From positions 1 through 64,000 of the forward strand of contig NZ_SWDV01000016.1 of NCBI RefSeq assembly GCF_005877905.1: a DNA stretch of 64,000 bases. Reading direction: 5' to 3'. Source of the DNA: Pseudomonas nicosulfuronedens (GTDB lineage: Bacteria; Pseudomonadota; Gammaproteobacteria; Pseudomonadales; Pseudomonadaceae). Position numbers and translations under genes: made by a program. The notes below the pieces were generated by a model that saw only the letters and a program-made list of their open reading frames with translations, had not been told where the DNA came from and ran no database searches. Shown one piece after another: positions 16,954-24,463 of this stretch (position 1 is the stretch's first letter; each line of letters starts with the position of its first letter).

Positions 16954-17676
16954 ATGACCCGCCCCGCCTCCACCTACGTCGAAGAAACCCGATTCGGTTT
17001 CTGGTTCCTGCAGAGCCACACCTGGCAGCACCATGTGCTGCGCGTGGCGATCAACGACCTGAAGCGCCTGATCAGCTGGGACATCCCGGCCAACCCGGTG
17101 CTGCTCGACGCGGGCTGCGGCCAGGGCCGCTCGTTTCGCCTGCTGCGCGATGCCTTCAAGCCTGGGCGGATGATCGGTCTCGATGCCGACCCGCACAGCC
17201 TCGACTGCTCGGCCATGGAAGCGGCGCGGGAAAACATCGAGGTGGAGCTGAACTGCGCCGACTGCGCCGACCTGATGCTGCCTTCGGCCAGCGTCGACAT
17301 CCTGTTCTGCCACCAGACCTTCCATCACCTGGTGGAGCAGGAGCAGGCGCTGCAGGAATTCTGGCGCGTGCTCAAACCGGGCGGCCTGCTGCTGTTCGCC
17401 GAGTCCACCGAGGCTTACATCGATACCTGGGTGATCCGCTGGTTCTTCCGTCACCCGATGCACGTGCAGAAGAGCGCCGCGCAGTACCTGCAGATGCTCC
17501 GCGAGCAGGGCTTCGAGTTCGGCGAAAAGAACGTCTCCTACCCCTACCTGTGGTGGAGCCGCGCCAGGGACTTCGGTCTGCTGGAGCGCTGGGGCCTGCG
17601 CCAGCCGAAACCGTTCGGCCAGCGCGAGGAAACCCTGGTCAATGCCGTGGTACGCAAGCCACTGGAGAGCCGCTGA
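16954..17676 (+). CDS. Class I SAM-dependent methyltransferase
   Basis: A 240-residue Rossmann methyltransferase. Motif I is LLDAGCGQGRS (about residues 50-60), the acidic end of strand 2 is GLDADPH, and FCHQTFHHLVEQEQAL plus LKPGGLLLFAE form the post-motif blocks. It probably O- or C-methylates the aryl ring of the polyene; aryl head methyl groups are known in APE pigments, but the site cannot be deduced. ATG at 16954 follows AAGGACAAGGA. The gene is two bases from the next gene. Confidence 0.85.
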   Translation: MTRPASTYVEETRFGFWFLQSHTWQHHVLRVAINDLKRLISWDIPANPVLLDAGCGQGRSFRLLRDAFKPGRMIGLDADPHSLDCSAMEAARENIEVELNCADCADLMLPSASVDILFCHQTFHHLVEQEQALQEFWRVLKPGGLLLFAESTEAYIDTWVIRWFFRHPMHVQKSAAQYLQMLREQGFEFGEKNVSYPYLWWSRARDFGLLERWGLRQPKPFGQREETLVNAVVRKPLESR

Positions 17677-17678
17677 GC

Positions 17679-18182
17679 ATGATCCGCTGGTTGAGTCTTG
17701 CCTTCGCCCTGTTGCTGGCCGGCTGTGCCCAGCACGCGCCGCTGCCGTCCGCAATGCCGTCGCTGTCGACGCCGATGCAGTTGCACATCCAGCGCGAACA
17801 AGGTCATGCCAGCCAGCTCTCGACACAGGATTGGCTGCTGGTGATCCAGCAGGAAGGCGCCGCGCTGCGCTGGTCACTGATCGATCCGCTGGGCATTCCG
17901 CTGTCGCGCCAGTTACTGCGTGAGGGAGAATGGAGCAACGACGGCCTGCTGCCACCCAACCCGGAAGCGCGCGAGCTCTTCGCCGTGCTGCTGTTCGCGC
18001 TGACGCCCGAGGGCGAACTTGCCTCGCGCTACCCGGCGAAGGACTACCGGTCGGACGACCCTGAGCGCCACCTGCAGCAGCGCTGGAAGATCACCTACCG
18101 GTCGGCGCAGGACTTCACCCTCGAATCCGCCGACCTCCGCTACCGGGTGACGCCCCTGGACTCCGAGAGCGCCGCACCATGA
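17679..18182 (+). CDS. DUF3261-type lipoprotein of the APE operon
   Basis: A 167-residue predicted lipoprotein: signal peptide MIRWLSLAFALLLAGC with the lipobox LLAGC at its end. The mature part is soluble and beta-rich (WLLVIQQEGAALRWSLIDPLG). Proteins of this DUF are regular members of APE clusters and may act at the outer membrane in the insertion of the polyene lipid; no activity is established. The long upstream frame crosses the methyltransferase gene and was rejected; the ATG at 17679 starts the signal peptide. Its stop overlaps the ketosynthase start (ATGA). Confidence 0.82.
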   Translation: MIRWLSLAFALLLAGCAQHAPLPSAMPSLSTPMQLHIQREQGHASQLSTQDWLLVIQQEGAALRWSLIDPLGIPLSRQLLREGEWSNDGLLPPNPEARELFAVLLFALTPEGELASRYPAKDYRSDDPERHLQQRWKITYRSAQDFTLESADLRYRVTPLDSESAAP

Positions 18183-19387
18183 ACGCTACCTACCTGAACG
18201 AGCTGGGCCTGATCTGCGCACTGGGCAACGACTGCCGTGAAGTCGCCGCCGCGCTGCTGGCCGGCGAGTCTGTCGGCATGCAGGTACAGTCCGGCTGGGT
18301 GCCGGGCAGGAGCCTGCCGGTGGGCACGGTGAAGGCTCGCCTGGCAGCTATCCCCGACAAGCGCCACGACACCCGCAACAACCGCCTGCTGCTGGCCGCC
18401 GCCACGCAGATCGACCCGGCCATCCGCGCGGCCATCCAGCGCCACGGCGCAGCGCGCGTCGCAGTGGTACTGGGGACCAGCACCTCGGGCATCCAGGAAA
18501 CCACCCAGGGCATTCGTCATCACAGCCTGCACGGGCAGTTGCCCGAGGGCTTCCACTACTCGCACCAGGAGCTGGCCAACCCCGCCGCCTTCCTTGCCGA
18601 GCACTATGAGCTGGCCGGCCCCGCCTATGTCATCTCCACCGCCTGCACCTCCAGCGGCCGCGCCCTGCAGAGCGCGCGCCGGCTGCTGGATCTCGGGCTG
18701 TGCGACGCCGTGCTGTGTGGCGGCGTGGACAGCCTGTGCGAGCTGACGCTCAACGGATTCAGCGCCCTGGAGGCGGTTTCGAACGAGCGCTGCAATCCGT
18801 TCTCCGCTAACCGCAAGGGCATCAACATCGGCGAAGGTGCGGCGCTATTCCTGATGACCCGCGAGCCCGGCCGCGTGGCCCTGCTCGGCGCCGGCGCCAG
18901 CTCCGATGCACACCATATTTCCGCGCCCGAACCCGAAGGCCGCGGCGCCCGCGAGGCGATGCGCAAGGCGCTGGCGGATGCGCGACTGCAGGCCGGGCAG
19001 ATCGCCTACCTGAACCTGCATGGCACCGCGACCCTGCACAACGACGCCATGGAAAGCCTCGCCGTCAGCGCCGAGTTCCCCCAGGGCGTGCCCTGTTCCT
19101 CGACCAAACCGTTGTCCGGGCACACCCTCGGCGCCGCCGGCGCGCTGGAAGCGGCGTTCTGCTGGCTGTTGCTGAGCGAGCACAATCCGGATAATCGCCT
19201 GCCGCCGCAGTGCTGGGATGGCGTCGCCGACCCACAGCTGCCGCCCCTCGCGCTGGTCGGCGAGAACGGTCCCGGCCTTGCTGTGCAGGGGCCGCGTTAT
19301 CTGATGAGCAACTCGTTCGCCTTCGGCGGCAACAACGTCAGCCTGATCCTGGGCGAGTTGAGCAATCTTTCTGGAGTGCCCCGATGA
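18179..19387 (+). CDS. apeO: APE elongating 3-oxoacyl-ACP synthase (KS alpha)
   Basis: A 402-residue ketosynthase with the complete catalytic triad C156 (STACTSS), H281 (NLHGTA) and H315 (LSGHTLGAAG). In described APE systems ApeO pairs with the chain-length factor ApeC and carries out the decarboxylative condensations with malonyl-ACP. The start overlaps the DUF3261 lipoprotein stop and the end overlaps apeP, both as ATGA. The chain-length factor is more than 14 kb upstream in the same operon, so partners are encoded far apart but would be made from one transcript. Confidence 0.92.
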   Translation: MNATYLNELGLICALGNDCREVAAALLAGESVGMQVQSGWVPGRSLPVGTVKARLAAIPDKRHDTRNNRLLLAAATQIDPAIRAAIQRHGAARVAVVLGTSTSGIQETTQGIRHHSLHGQLPEGFHYSHQELANPAAFLAEHYELAGPAYVISTACTSSGRALQSARRLLDLGLCDAVLCGGVDSLCELTLNGFSALEAVSNERCNPFSANRKGINIGEGAALFLMTREPGRVALLGAGASSDAHHISAPEPEGRGAREAMRKALADARLQAGQIAYLNLHGTATLHNDAMESLAVSAEFPQGVPCSSTKPLSGHTLGAAGALEAAFCWLLLSEHNPDNRLPPQCWDGVADPQLPPLALVGENGPGLAVQGPRYLMSNSFAFGGNNVSLILGELSNLSGVPR

Positions 19388-19884
19388 TCGACTGGCCGAT
19401 CGCCTCCCTGCTGCCCCATGCGGGGGACATGATCCTCCTCGACGAAGTGCTCGAGTTCGGCGAGGAGGACATCCGTACCCGCCTGACCGTGCGCCCCGGC
19501 GGGCTGTTCAACGAGGCCGATGGCAGCCTGCCGGCCTGGATCGGCGTGGAGCTGATGGCACAGAGCATCGCCGCCTATGCCGGCTGCCAGGCGCGCTCGC
19601 GCGGCGAGCCGGTGGAGCTGGGCTTCCTGCTCGGCACGCGCCAGTACCAGTGCAACGTGGCAAGCTTCCCGGTCGGAGCGCAACTCACCCTCCACGCCAT
19701 CCGGACCCTGCAGGACGACAATGGCATGGGCGTCTTCGAATGCCACCTGGAAGGAGCGGACATCAAGGCACTGGCGCGCCTCACCGTGTTCCGCCCGCCC
19801 GAGGCCGCCAGCTATCTACAAGAACCCCCTCTCGAGGCCCCAGCGCCAGGAAGCGAGAGCCCAAAGAGCCAAGCGTATGACTGA
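19384..19884 (+). CDS. apeP: APE 3-hydroxyacyl-ACP dehydratase
   Basis: A 166-residue single hot-dog dehydratase. LLPHAGDMILLDEVLEF holds the likely catalytic histidine, and WIGVELMAQSIAAYAG is the FabA/FabZ-like helix with the acidic partner (glutamate in GVELMAQ). It should form the trans double bond in each elongation cycle, possibly together with the dehydratase domain fused to the ligase, since known systems use an ApeI/ApeP pair. The last 25 residues are Pro/Ser rich and probably disordered. The ATG at 19384 was chosen over the longer frame from 19210, which would overlap apeO. Confidence 0.9.
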   Translation: MIDWPIASLLPHAGDMILLDEVLEFGEEDIRTRLTVRPGGLFNEADGSLPAWIGVELMAQSIAAYAGCQARSRGEPVELGFLLGTRQYQCNVASFPVGAQLTLHAIRTLQDDNGMGVFECHLEGADIKALARLTVFRPPEAASYLQEPPLEAPAPGSESPKSQAYD

Positions 19885-20605
19885 CCCCATTCTGGTAACC
19901 GGCTCCAGCCGCGGTATCGGCCGAGCCATCGCCCTGCGCCTGGCCCAAGCCGGGCACGACCTCGTGCTGCACTGCCGCAGCGGCCGCGCCGAAGTCGAAG
20001 CCGTGCAGGCGGAGATCCAGACCCAGGGCCGCAATGCCCGCGTGCTGCAGTTCGACGTGGCCGACCGCGAGACCGCGCGCACCGTCCTTGAAGCCGATGT
20101 GGAAAGCCACGGCGCCTATTACGGCGTGGTCTGCAATGCCGGCCTGACCCGCGACGGAGCCTTTCCCGCGCTCACCGAGGAGGACTGGGACCAGGTGCTG
20201 CGCACCAACCTCGACGGTTTCTACAACGTCCTGCACCCGGTGATCATGCCGATGATCCGCCGCCGCCAGCCGGGACGTATCGTCTGCATCACGTCGGTCT
20301 CCGGGCTGATCGGCAACCGCGGCCAGGTCAACTACAGCGCCTCCAAGGCCGGCGTGATCGGCGCCGCCAAGGCGCTGGCCATCGAGCTGGGCAAGCGCAG
20401 GATCACGGTGAACTGCGTGGCGCCGGGGCTGATCGACACCGCCATGCTCGACGAGCAGGTGCCGGTGGAGGAAATCCTCAAGATGATCCCCGCCCAGCGC
20501 ATGGGCACGGCGGAAGAGGTCGCAGGCGCGGTGAACTTCCTGATGTCGGCCGAGGCCGGCTACATCACCCGCCAGGTGCTGGCGGTCAACGGAGGACTGT
20601 GCTGA
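19877..20605 (+). CDS. apeQ: APE 3-oxoacyl-ACP reductase (FabG-like)
   Basis: A 242-residue short-chain dehydrogenase with cofactor motif TGSSRGIGR (residues 8-16), NAG at 87-89 and the catalytic S140, Y153, K157 (ITSVSG and NYSASK). It reduces the 3-oxo group formed in each condensation, with NADPH expected. The ATG at 19877 overlaps the end of apeP by eight bases; the upstream open frame through apeP is noise. The C-terminus ends in the FabG-like VNGGLC. Confidence 0.92.
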   Translation: MTDPILVTGSSRGIGRAIALRLAQAGHDLVLHCRSGRAEVEAVQAEIQTQGRNARVLQFDVADRETARTVLEADVESHGAYYGVVCNAGLTRDGAFPALTEEDWDQVLRTNLDGFYNVLHPVIMPMIRRRQPGRIVCITSVSGLIGNRGQVNYSASKAGVIGAAKALAIELGKRRITVNCVAPGLIDTAMLDEQVPVEEILKMIPAQRMGTAEEVAGAVNFLMSAEAGYITRQVLAVNGGLC

Positions 20606-21831
20606 TGAAGCGTGTGGTCGTCACCGGCATGTCCGGCATTACTTCCCTGGGTTCGGACTGGGCCAGCATCGAGGCGAACTTCAACGCCAGCCGCAGCGGC
20701 ATCCGGCGCATGGACGAGTGGGACCGTTTCACCGAGCTGAACACCCGGCTGGCCGGCCCGGTGCCGGACTTCTCCGTGCCCAGGCACTGGACCCGCAAAC
20801 AACTGCGCAGCATGGGCCGCGTCTCGCGCCTGTCCGTGGGTGCAGCCGAACGCGCCTTGGCCGATGCCGGCCTGCTGGACGACGCGTCGATTCGCGACGG
20901 CCGCATGGGCGTGGCCTGCGGCTCGTCCGTCGGCAGCACCGACGAGATCAAGGCCTTCGGCAACATGCTGCTGCACTCGGTGGCAGACGGCCTCAACGCC
21001 AACTCCTATGTGCGCATGATGCCGCACACGACAGCGGCCAATATCAGCATCTTCTTCGGCCTCAAGGGCCGCGTGATTCCGACGTCCAGCGCCTGCACCA
21101 GCGGCAGCCAGGGCATCGGCTACGCCTATGAGGCGATTCGTTTCGGCCGCCTGCCGCTGATGCTCGCCGGCGGTGCGGAAGAGCTGTGCCCCACCGAAGC
21201 CATGGTGTTCGACGCGCTTTACGCCACCAGCCTGAAGAACGATACGCCCCACCTCTCGCCGCGCCCCTACGACACCGGCCGCGACGGTCTGGTGATCGGC
21301 GAAGGCGCTGGCATGCTGGTGCTGGAAGAACTGGAACACGCCCTGGCCCGTGGCGCGCACATCCATGCCGAGATCGTTGGCTTCGGCAGCAACGCCGACG
21401 GCCAGCACACCACCCGCCCCGAGCAGGCGACCATGCGCCGCGCCATGGAGCTGGCACTGGAAGACGCCGGCCTGGACGCCGAGGCCATCGGCTACGTGAA
21501 CGGCCATGGCACTGCCACCGAGCAGGGCGATATCGCCGAGACGCAGGCCACCAGCGAACTGTTCGGAAAGCGTATGCCGATCAGCTCGCAGAAGAGCTTC
21601 CTGGGCCACACTCTGGGAGCGTGCGGCGCGCTGGAGTCCTGGTTCAGCATCGAGATGATGAACAGCGATCGCTACGTGCACACCCTGAACCTGGACCAGG
21701 TCGACCCTCGCTGCGGCGAGCTCGACTACCTGCAGGGCGAACCGCGCGTGATGAGCCACGAGTACGTGATGAACAACAACTTCGCCTTTGGCGGCATCAA
21801 CACCTCGCTGATCTTCAAGCGCTGGCGCTGA
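20605..21831 (+). CDS. apeR: APE ketosynthase, second
   Basis: A 408-residue KAS II-like ketosynthase with the triad C164 (SSACTSGS), H301 (NGHGTA) and H335 (FLGHTLGACG). In known systems ApeR acts as a homodimer, probably in an early condensation, beside the ApeO/ApeC heterodimer. The ATG at 20605 shares its A with the apeQ stop and lies eight bases after GGAGGA; the GTG at 20599 is too close to that site. It is the last pigment enzyme of the operon and is followed after 35 bases by two lipoprotein genes. Confidence 0.9.
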   Translation: MKRVVVTGMSGITSLGSDWASIEANFNASRSGIRRMDEWDRFTELNTRLAGPVPDFSVPRHWTRKQLRSMGRVSRLSVGAAERALADAGLLDDASIRDGRMGVACGSSVGSTDEIKAFGNMLLHSVADGLNANSYVRMMPHTTAANISIFFGLKGRVIPTSSACTSGSQGIGYAYEAIRFGRLPLMLAGGAEELCPTEAMVFDALYATSLKNDTPHLSPRPYDTGRDGLVIGEGAGMLVLEELEHALARGAHIHAEIVGFGSNADGQHTTRPEQATMRRAMELALEDAGLDAEAIGYVNGHGTATEQGDIAETQATSELFGKRMPISSQKSFLGHTLGACGALESWFSIEMMNSDRYVHTLNLDQVDPRCGELDYLQGEPRVMSHEYVMNNNFAFGGINTSLIFKRWR

Positions 21832-21866
21832 GTCGCCACCACAGGACACTGCAAGGAGAGCGATCC

Positions 21867-22265
21867 ATGTCCCGACTGATCCGTAGCGTCATCCTCTGCC
21901 TCGCCGCCGCACTGGTCGTCGGCTGTACCGGCCGGGCCGTGCTGAACCTCGACCAGAGCCTGCCGGCAGACGGTCGACGCACGACGGCCCAGGTGCAGGA
22001 GGCGATCCACAAGGCCCTGGCCCAACAGCAGTGGACGCTGCAGCAGGACAACGGCAGCGTGATCTACGCCGAGATCACCGTGCGCGAGCGTCACCACGCC
22101 GAGATCAGCATCCCGTACAGCAGCCAGCAGTATTCCATCAAGCTGCGCAGCAGCCGCGGGCTGGACGAGGAGAACGGACAGATCCACCGCAATTACAACA
22201 ACTGGGTCGTCCTGCTCAACGAGAGGATCCAGCAGAACCTGGGCCTGACGCCGACAGCGCGCTGA
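21867..22265 (+). CDS. Small lipoprotein, paralogue of the next gene
   Basis: A 132-residue predicted lipoprotein with signal peptide and lipobox VVGC (cysteine 20). The mature domain (about residues 35-125) contains RHHAEISIPYSSQQYSIKL and IHRNYNNWV. The same pattern with about half of the residues identical occurs in the N-terminal domain of the following gene, so the two arose by duplication. Function unknown; located directly behind apeR, it is probably part of the APE operon and may work in the outer-membrane stage. GCAAGGAGAG provides a good ribosome site. Confidence 0.75.
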   Translation: MSRLIRSVILCLAAALVVGCTGRAVLNLDQSLPADGRRTTAQVQEAIHKALAQQQWTLQQDNGSVIYAEITVRERHHAEISIPYSSQQYSIKLRSSRGLDEENGQIHRNYNNWVVLLNERIQQNLGLTPTAR

Positions 22266-22427
22266 CCCTCCGCCCCGGAAGACTCCCCCACCGCGCGCTG
22301 GAAGCCTGCGGCGGGTCGATCTACCGGAGCGCATGCCGATTTTGATACCCCCCTTTGCCTGCCGCAGCCTCGACGCCTAGTCGAACGCGTAGCGCTGGCT
22401 CGACCCCGAAGCACCAGGAGAAAAAGG

Positions 22428-23234
22428 ATGCTCTCGCTCGTACGCTGCATAGCCCTCACCGCCGCTGTCTTCACCCTGGCCGCCTGCACCTCGAAGCCGG
22501 TCTATGCCCCCACGGAACAGTTCCCCAGCGATCTGCATATCACCCCGGCGCAGATGCAGACCGCCATCATCACCGGCCTGCAGAAGCGCCAGTGGACGGT
22601 GCAGAAGGTGACGCCCAGCGAGATCCAGGCCGCCATCACCGTACGCGGTCGCCACCATGCCGAAGTGACGATTCCCTACTCCACCACCCAGTACCGCATC
22701 GGCTACCGCGACAGCTGGGGACTGGACTACAAGGACGGCAAGATCCATCGCAACTACAACCGCTGGATCAGCCTGGTGAACGACAACATCCTGCGCGAGC
22801 TGCACCTGGACCCGATCGGCGAGCGCGTCGATGCGCTGCCGGTCATCGCCCAGACCACCGACGAAGTGCCGCTGCACCTGGAATTCAACCGCGTGGTCCA
22901 GCGTGCGACCCAGGCCGGCCACCTGGACGGCAGCGTGCGCTTCTTCCTGGCTGGCGAGCACGTGCCGGGGCTGGTCAACCCGATGAGCGAAACCTCCACC
23001 AGCAAGAAGACCAACTCAACCAACAAGACCGAAGAGGAAGCCTGCGACTGGGCCATGATCTCGGCCCTGGCGACCTTGCAGAATGCAGCCAAGCGCGAGG
23101 GAGCGAATGCCGTGGTGGATCTCGTCAGCTTCTACAACCGCCAGGTCTACAGCGACAACACCAAGTACGAGTGCCACACCGGCTCGCTGATGGCCGGCGT
23201 GGCGCTGCGCGGCAAGATGGCGGAAATCCAGTAG
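22428..23234 (+). CDS. Two-domain lipoprotein with ApeA-like C-terminal domain
   Basis: A 268-residue predicted lipoprotein (lipobox LAAC, cysteine 20). Residues about 38-125 are homologous to the preceding small lipoprotein (RHHAEVTIPYSTTQYRIG, IHRNYNRWISL). After a linker, residues 140-268 form a second domain with a low-complexity S/T/K/N insertion and then CDWAMISALATLQNAAKREGANAVV; this resembles the small periplasmic proteins often misnamed 'excinuclease ATPase subunit' that occur as apeA in APE clusters. No ATPase motif is present. Role unknown, probably envelope-related. It has a strong GGAGAAAAAGG ribosome site and lies 162 bases after the previous gene. Confidence 0.75.
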   Translation: MLSLVRCIALTAAVFTLAACTSKPVYAPTEQFPSDLHITPAQMQTAIITGLQKRQWTVQKVTPSEIQAAITVRGRHHAEVTIPYSTTQYRIGYRDSWGLDYKDGKIHRNYNRWISLVNDNILRELHLDPIGERVDALPVIAQTTDEVPLHLEFNRVVQRATQAGHLDGSVRFFLAGEHVPGLVNPMSETSTSKKTNSTNKTEEEACDWAMISALATLQNAAKREGANAVVDLVSFYNRQVYSDNTKYECHTGSLMAGVALRGKMAEIQ

Positions 23235-23238
23235 GACT

Positions 23239-24174
23239 TCAGCGCCCTCGCTCGGCAGGGACGGGGGCCGACCCCGTGTGCAGAGCTGTGACTTCCTGGG
23301 TCACCAGGTCGAAGAACGACTGAGCCAGGCGCGACGTCTCGTTGCGCCGGCGCACCAGCCAGACGGAGCTGGTGGCCCCTGGATCACTCAAGGTGCGATA
23401 GACCACGCCATCCACCCGCGTCCGGCGGAACGACGCCGGCAGCATCGACACGCCGAGCCCCGCCGCCACCAGGCCGATGATGGTCATCGCCTCGCCCGCT
23501 TCCTGGGCGATGCGCGGACTGAAGCCGGCCTGCCGCGACAGCGCCATCAGTTGGCTGTAGAGGCCCGTTCCGTAACTGCGCGGGAAGAACACGAAGGGTT
23601 CCTCCGCCAGCTCGGCGAACGCCAGGCCCTCCTGGCTGGCCTGTGCCAACGGGTGGTCGGCACGCAACACCGCCACCAGCGGTTCGCTGAACAACTCCAC
23701 GGCCTCCAGGGTTTCCGGCAGCGGGATCGGACGGATCAGTCCGACCTGCACGCGCTCCTCCAGCAGCGCCTGCACCGCCTGCCCGCTGCTCAGTTCCTGC
23801 AAGTCCAGGTGGACATCCGGGTAGGCCTGGCGGAACGCCAGGATGGCGCGCGGGATGCTGGAGGTGAACGGCGCCGACGCGGTGAAGCCGACCTTCAGCT
23901 CGCCGATTTCCCCCAGATGGGCACGCCGAGCCAGGAGCACGGCGCGGTCCACCTGTTGCAACACCTGCCGCGCTTCATCGAGAAACAGCTTGCCGGCTTC
24001 GGTGAGCGCCACGCGACGGTTGGTGCGCTCCAGCAGGCGCGCACCGATCTCTTCCTCCAGCGCCTGGATCTGCTGGCTCAGCGGCGGCTGGGAAATCCCC
24101 AGTTGCTCGGCGGCACGACCAAAGTGCAGCTCTTCCGCCACGGCGATGAAATAACGCAGGTGTCGCAGTTCCAT
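23239..24174 (-). CDS. LysR-family transcriptional regulator
   Basis: A 311-residue LysR regulator: N-terminal winged helix (MELRHLRYFIAVAEELHFGRAA, helix-turn-helix about residues 18-40 with ISQPPLSQQI) and a C-terminal effector domain from about residue 90. It is close to the subgroup regulating aromatic or drug-efflux genes. It is transcribed away from the MFS gene, with a dyad in the gap, so it probably controls that exporter and itself; the inducer is unknown. Its 3' end is four bases from the end of the APE operon, so regulation of the pigment genes is not suggested by layout. Confidence 0.9.
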   Translation of the reverse strand: MELRHLRYFIAVAEELHFGRAAEQLGISQPPLSQQIQALEEEIGARLLERTNRRVALTEAGKLFLDEARQVLQQVDRAVLLARRAHLGEIGELKVGFTASAPFTSSIPRAILAFRQAYPDVHLDLQELSSGQAVQALLEERVQVGLIRPIPLPETLEAVELFSEPLVAVLRADHPLAQASQEGLAFAELAEEPFVFFPRSYGTGLYSQLMALSRQAGFSPRIAQEAGEAMTIIGLVAAGLGVSMLPASFRRTRVDGVVYRTLSDPGATSSVWLVRRRNETSRLAQSFFDLVTQEVTALHTGSAPVPAERGR

Positions 24175-24202
24175 GGTGCCCTCGCAAAGGGTTGTGCCGT
24201 GC

Positions 24203-24266
24203 GGTTCGCGAGCAAGCTCGCTCCTACAGGGAACGCTCTTCGTAGGAGCGAGCTTGCTCGCGAACC
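24203..24266. repeat. REP doublet (inverted pair)
   Basis: GTTCGCGAGCAAGCTCGCTCCTAC (24204-24227) and its near-exact inverse (24242-24266) are separated by 14 bases. This is the Pseudomonas REP/BIME type; a similar pair is at 27645-27715. Such elements are dispersed in intergenic DNA by REP-associated transposases. Confidence 0.85.
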
Positions 24267-24289
24267 CGGCGTTTAACCGACGTCACAGG

Positions 24290-24316
24290 CGTTTGATTCG
24301 TAAAACGACTCAAACG
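24290..24316. promoter_or_regulatory. Candidate LysR operator dyad
   Basis: Inverted arms CGTTTGATTCG (24290-24300) and CGACTCAAACG (24306-24316) match at ten of eleven positions around a five-base centre. It sits between the divergent LysR and MFS genes, as expected for a LysR-type autoregulatory and activation site. Inference from position and symmetry. Confidence 0.5.
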
Positions 24317-24463
24317 TGTCGATTAATATATTGGAAATAATAAAGCCCGCTCCTTATCCTTTCCACACAAGCCCAATAACGACTACCAACCTGCTCCCAG
24401 CCTGGCCGCGCGGCCCCTTGCCGCCATTCCAGGCCCTCTGCTGTCATCTACCTGAGGTGTGTC

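Noticed and set aside
15586-17955. 789-codon minus-strand open frame
   Set aside because: Antisense to the halogenase-like and methyltransferase genes, with low-complexity composition and no motifs.
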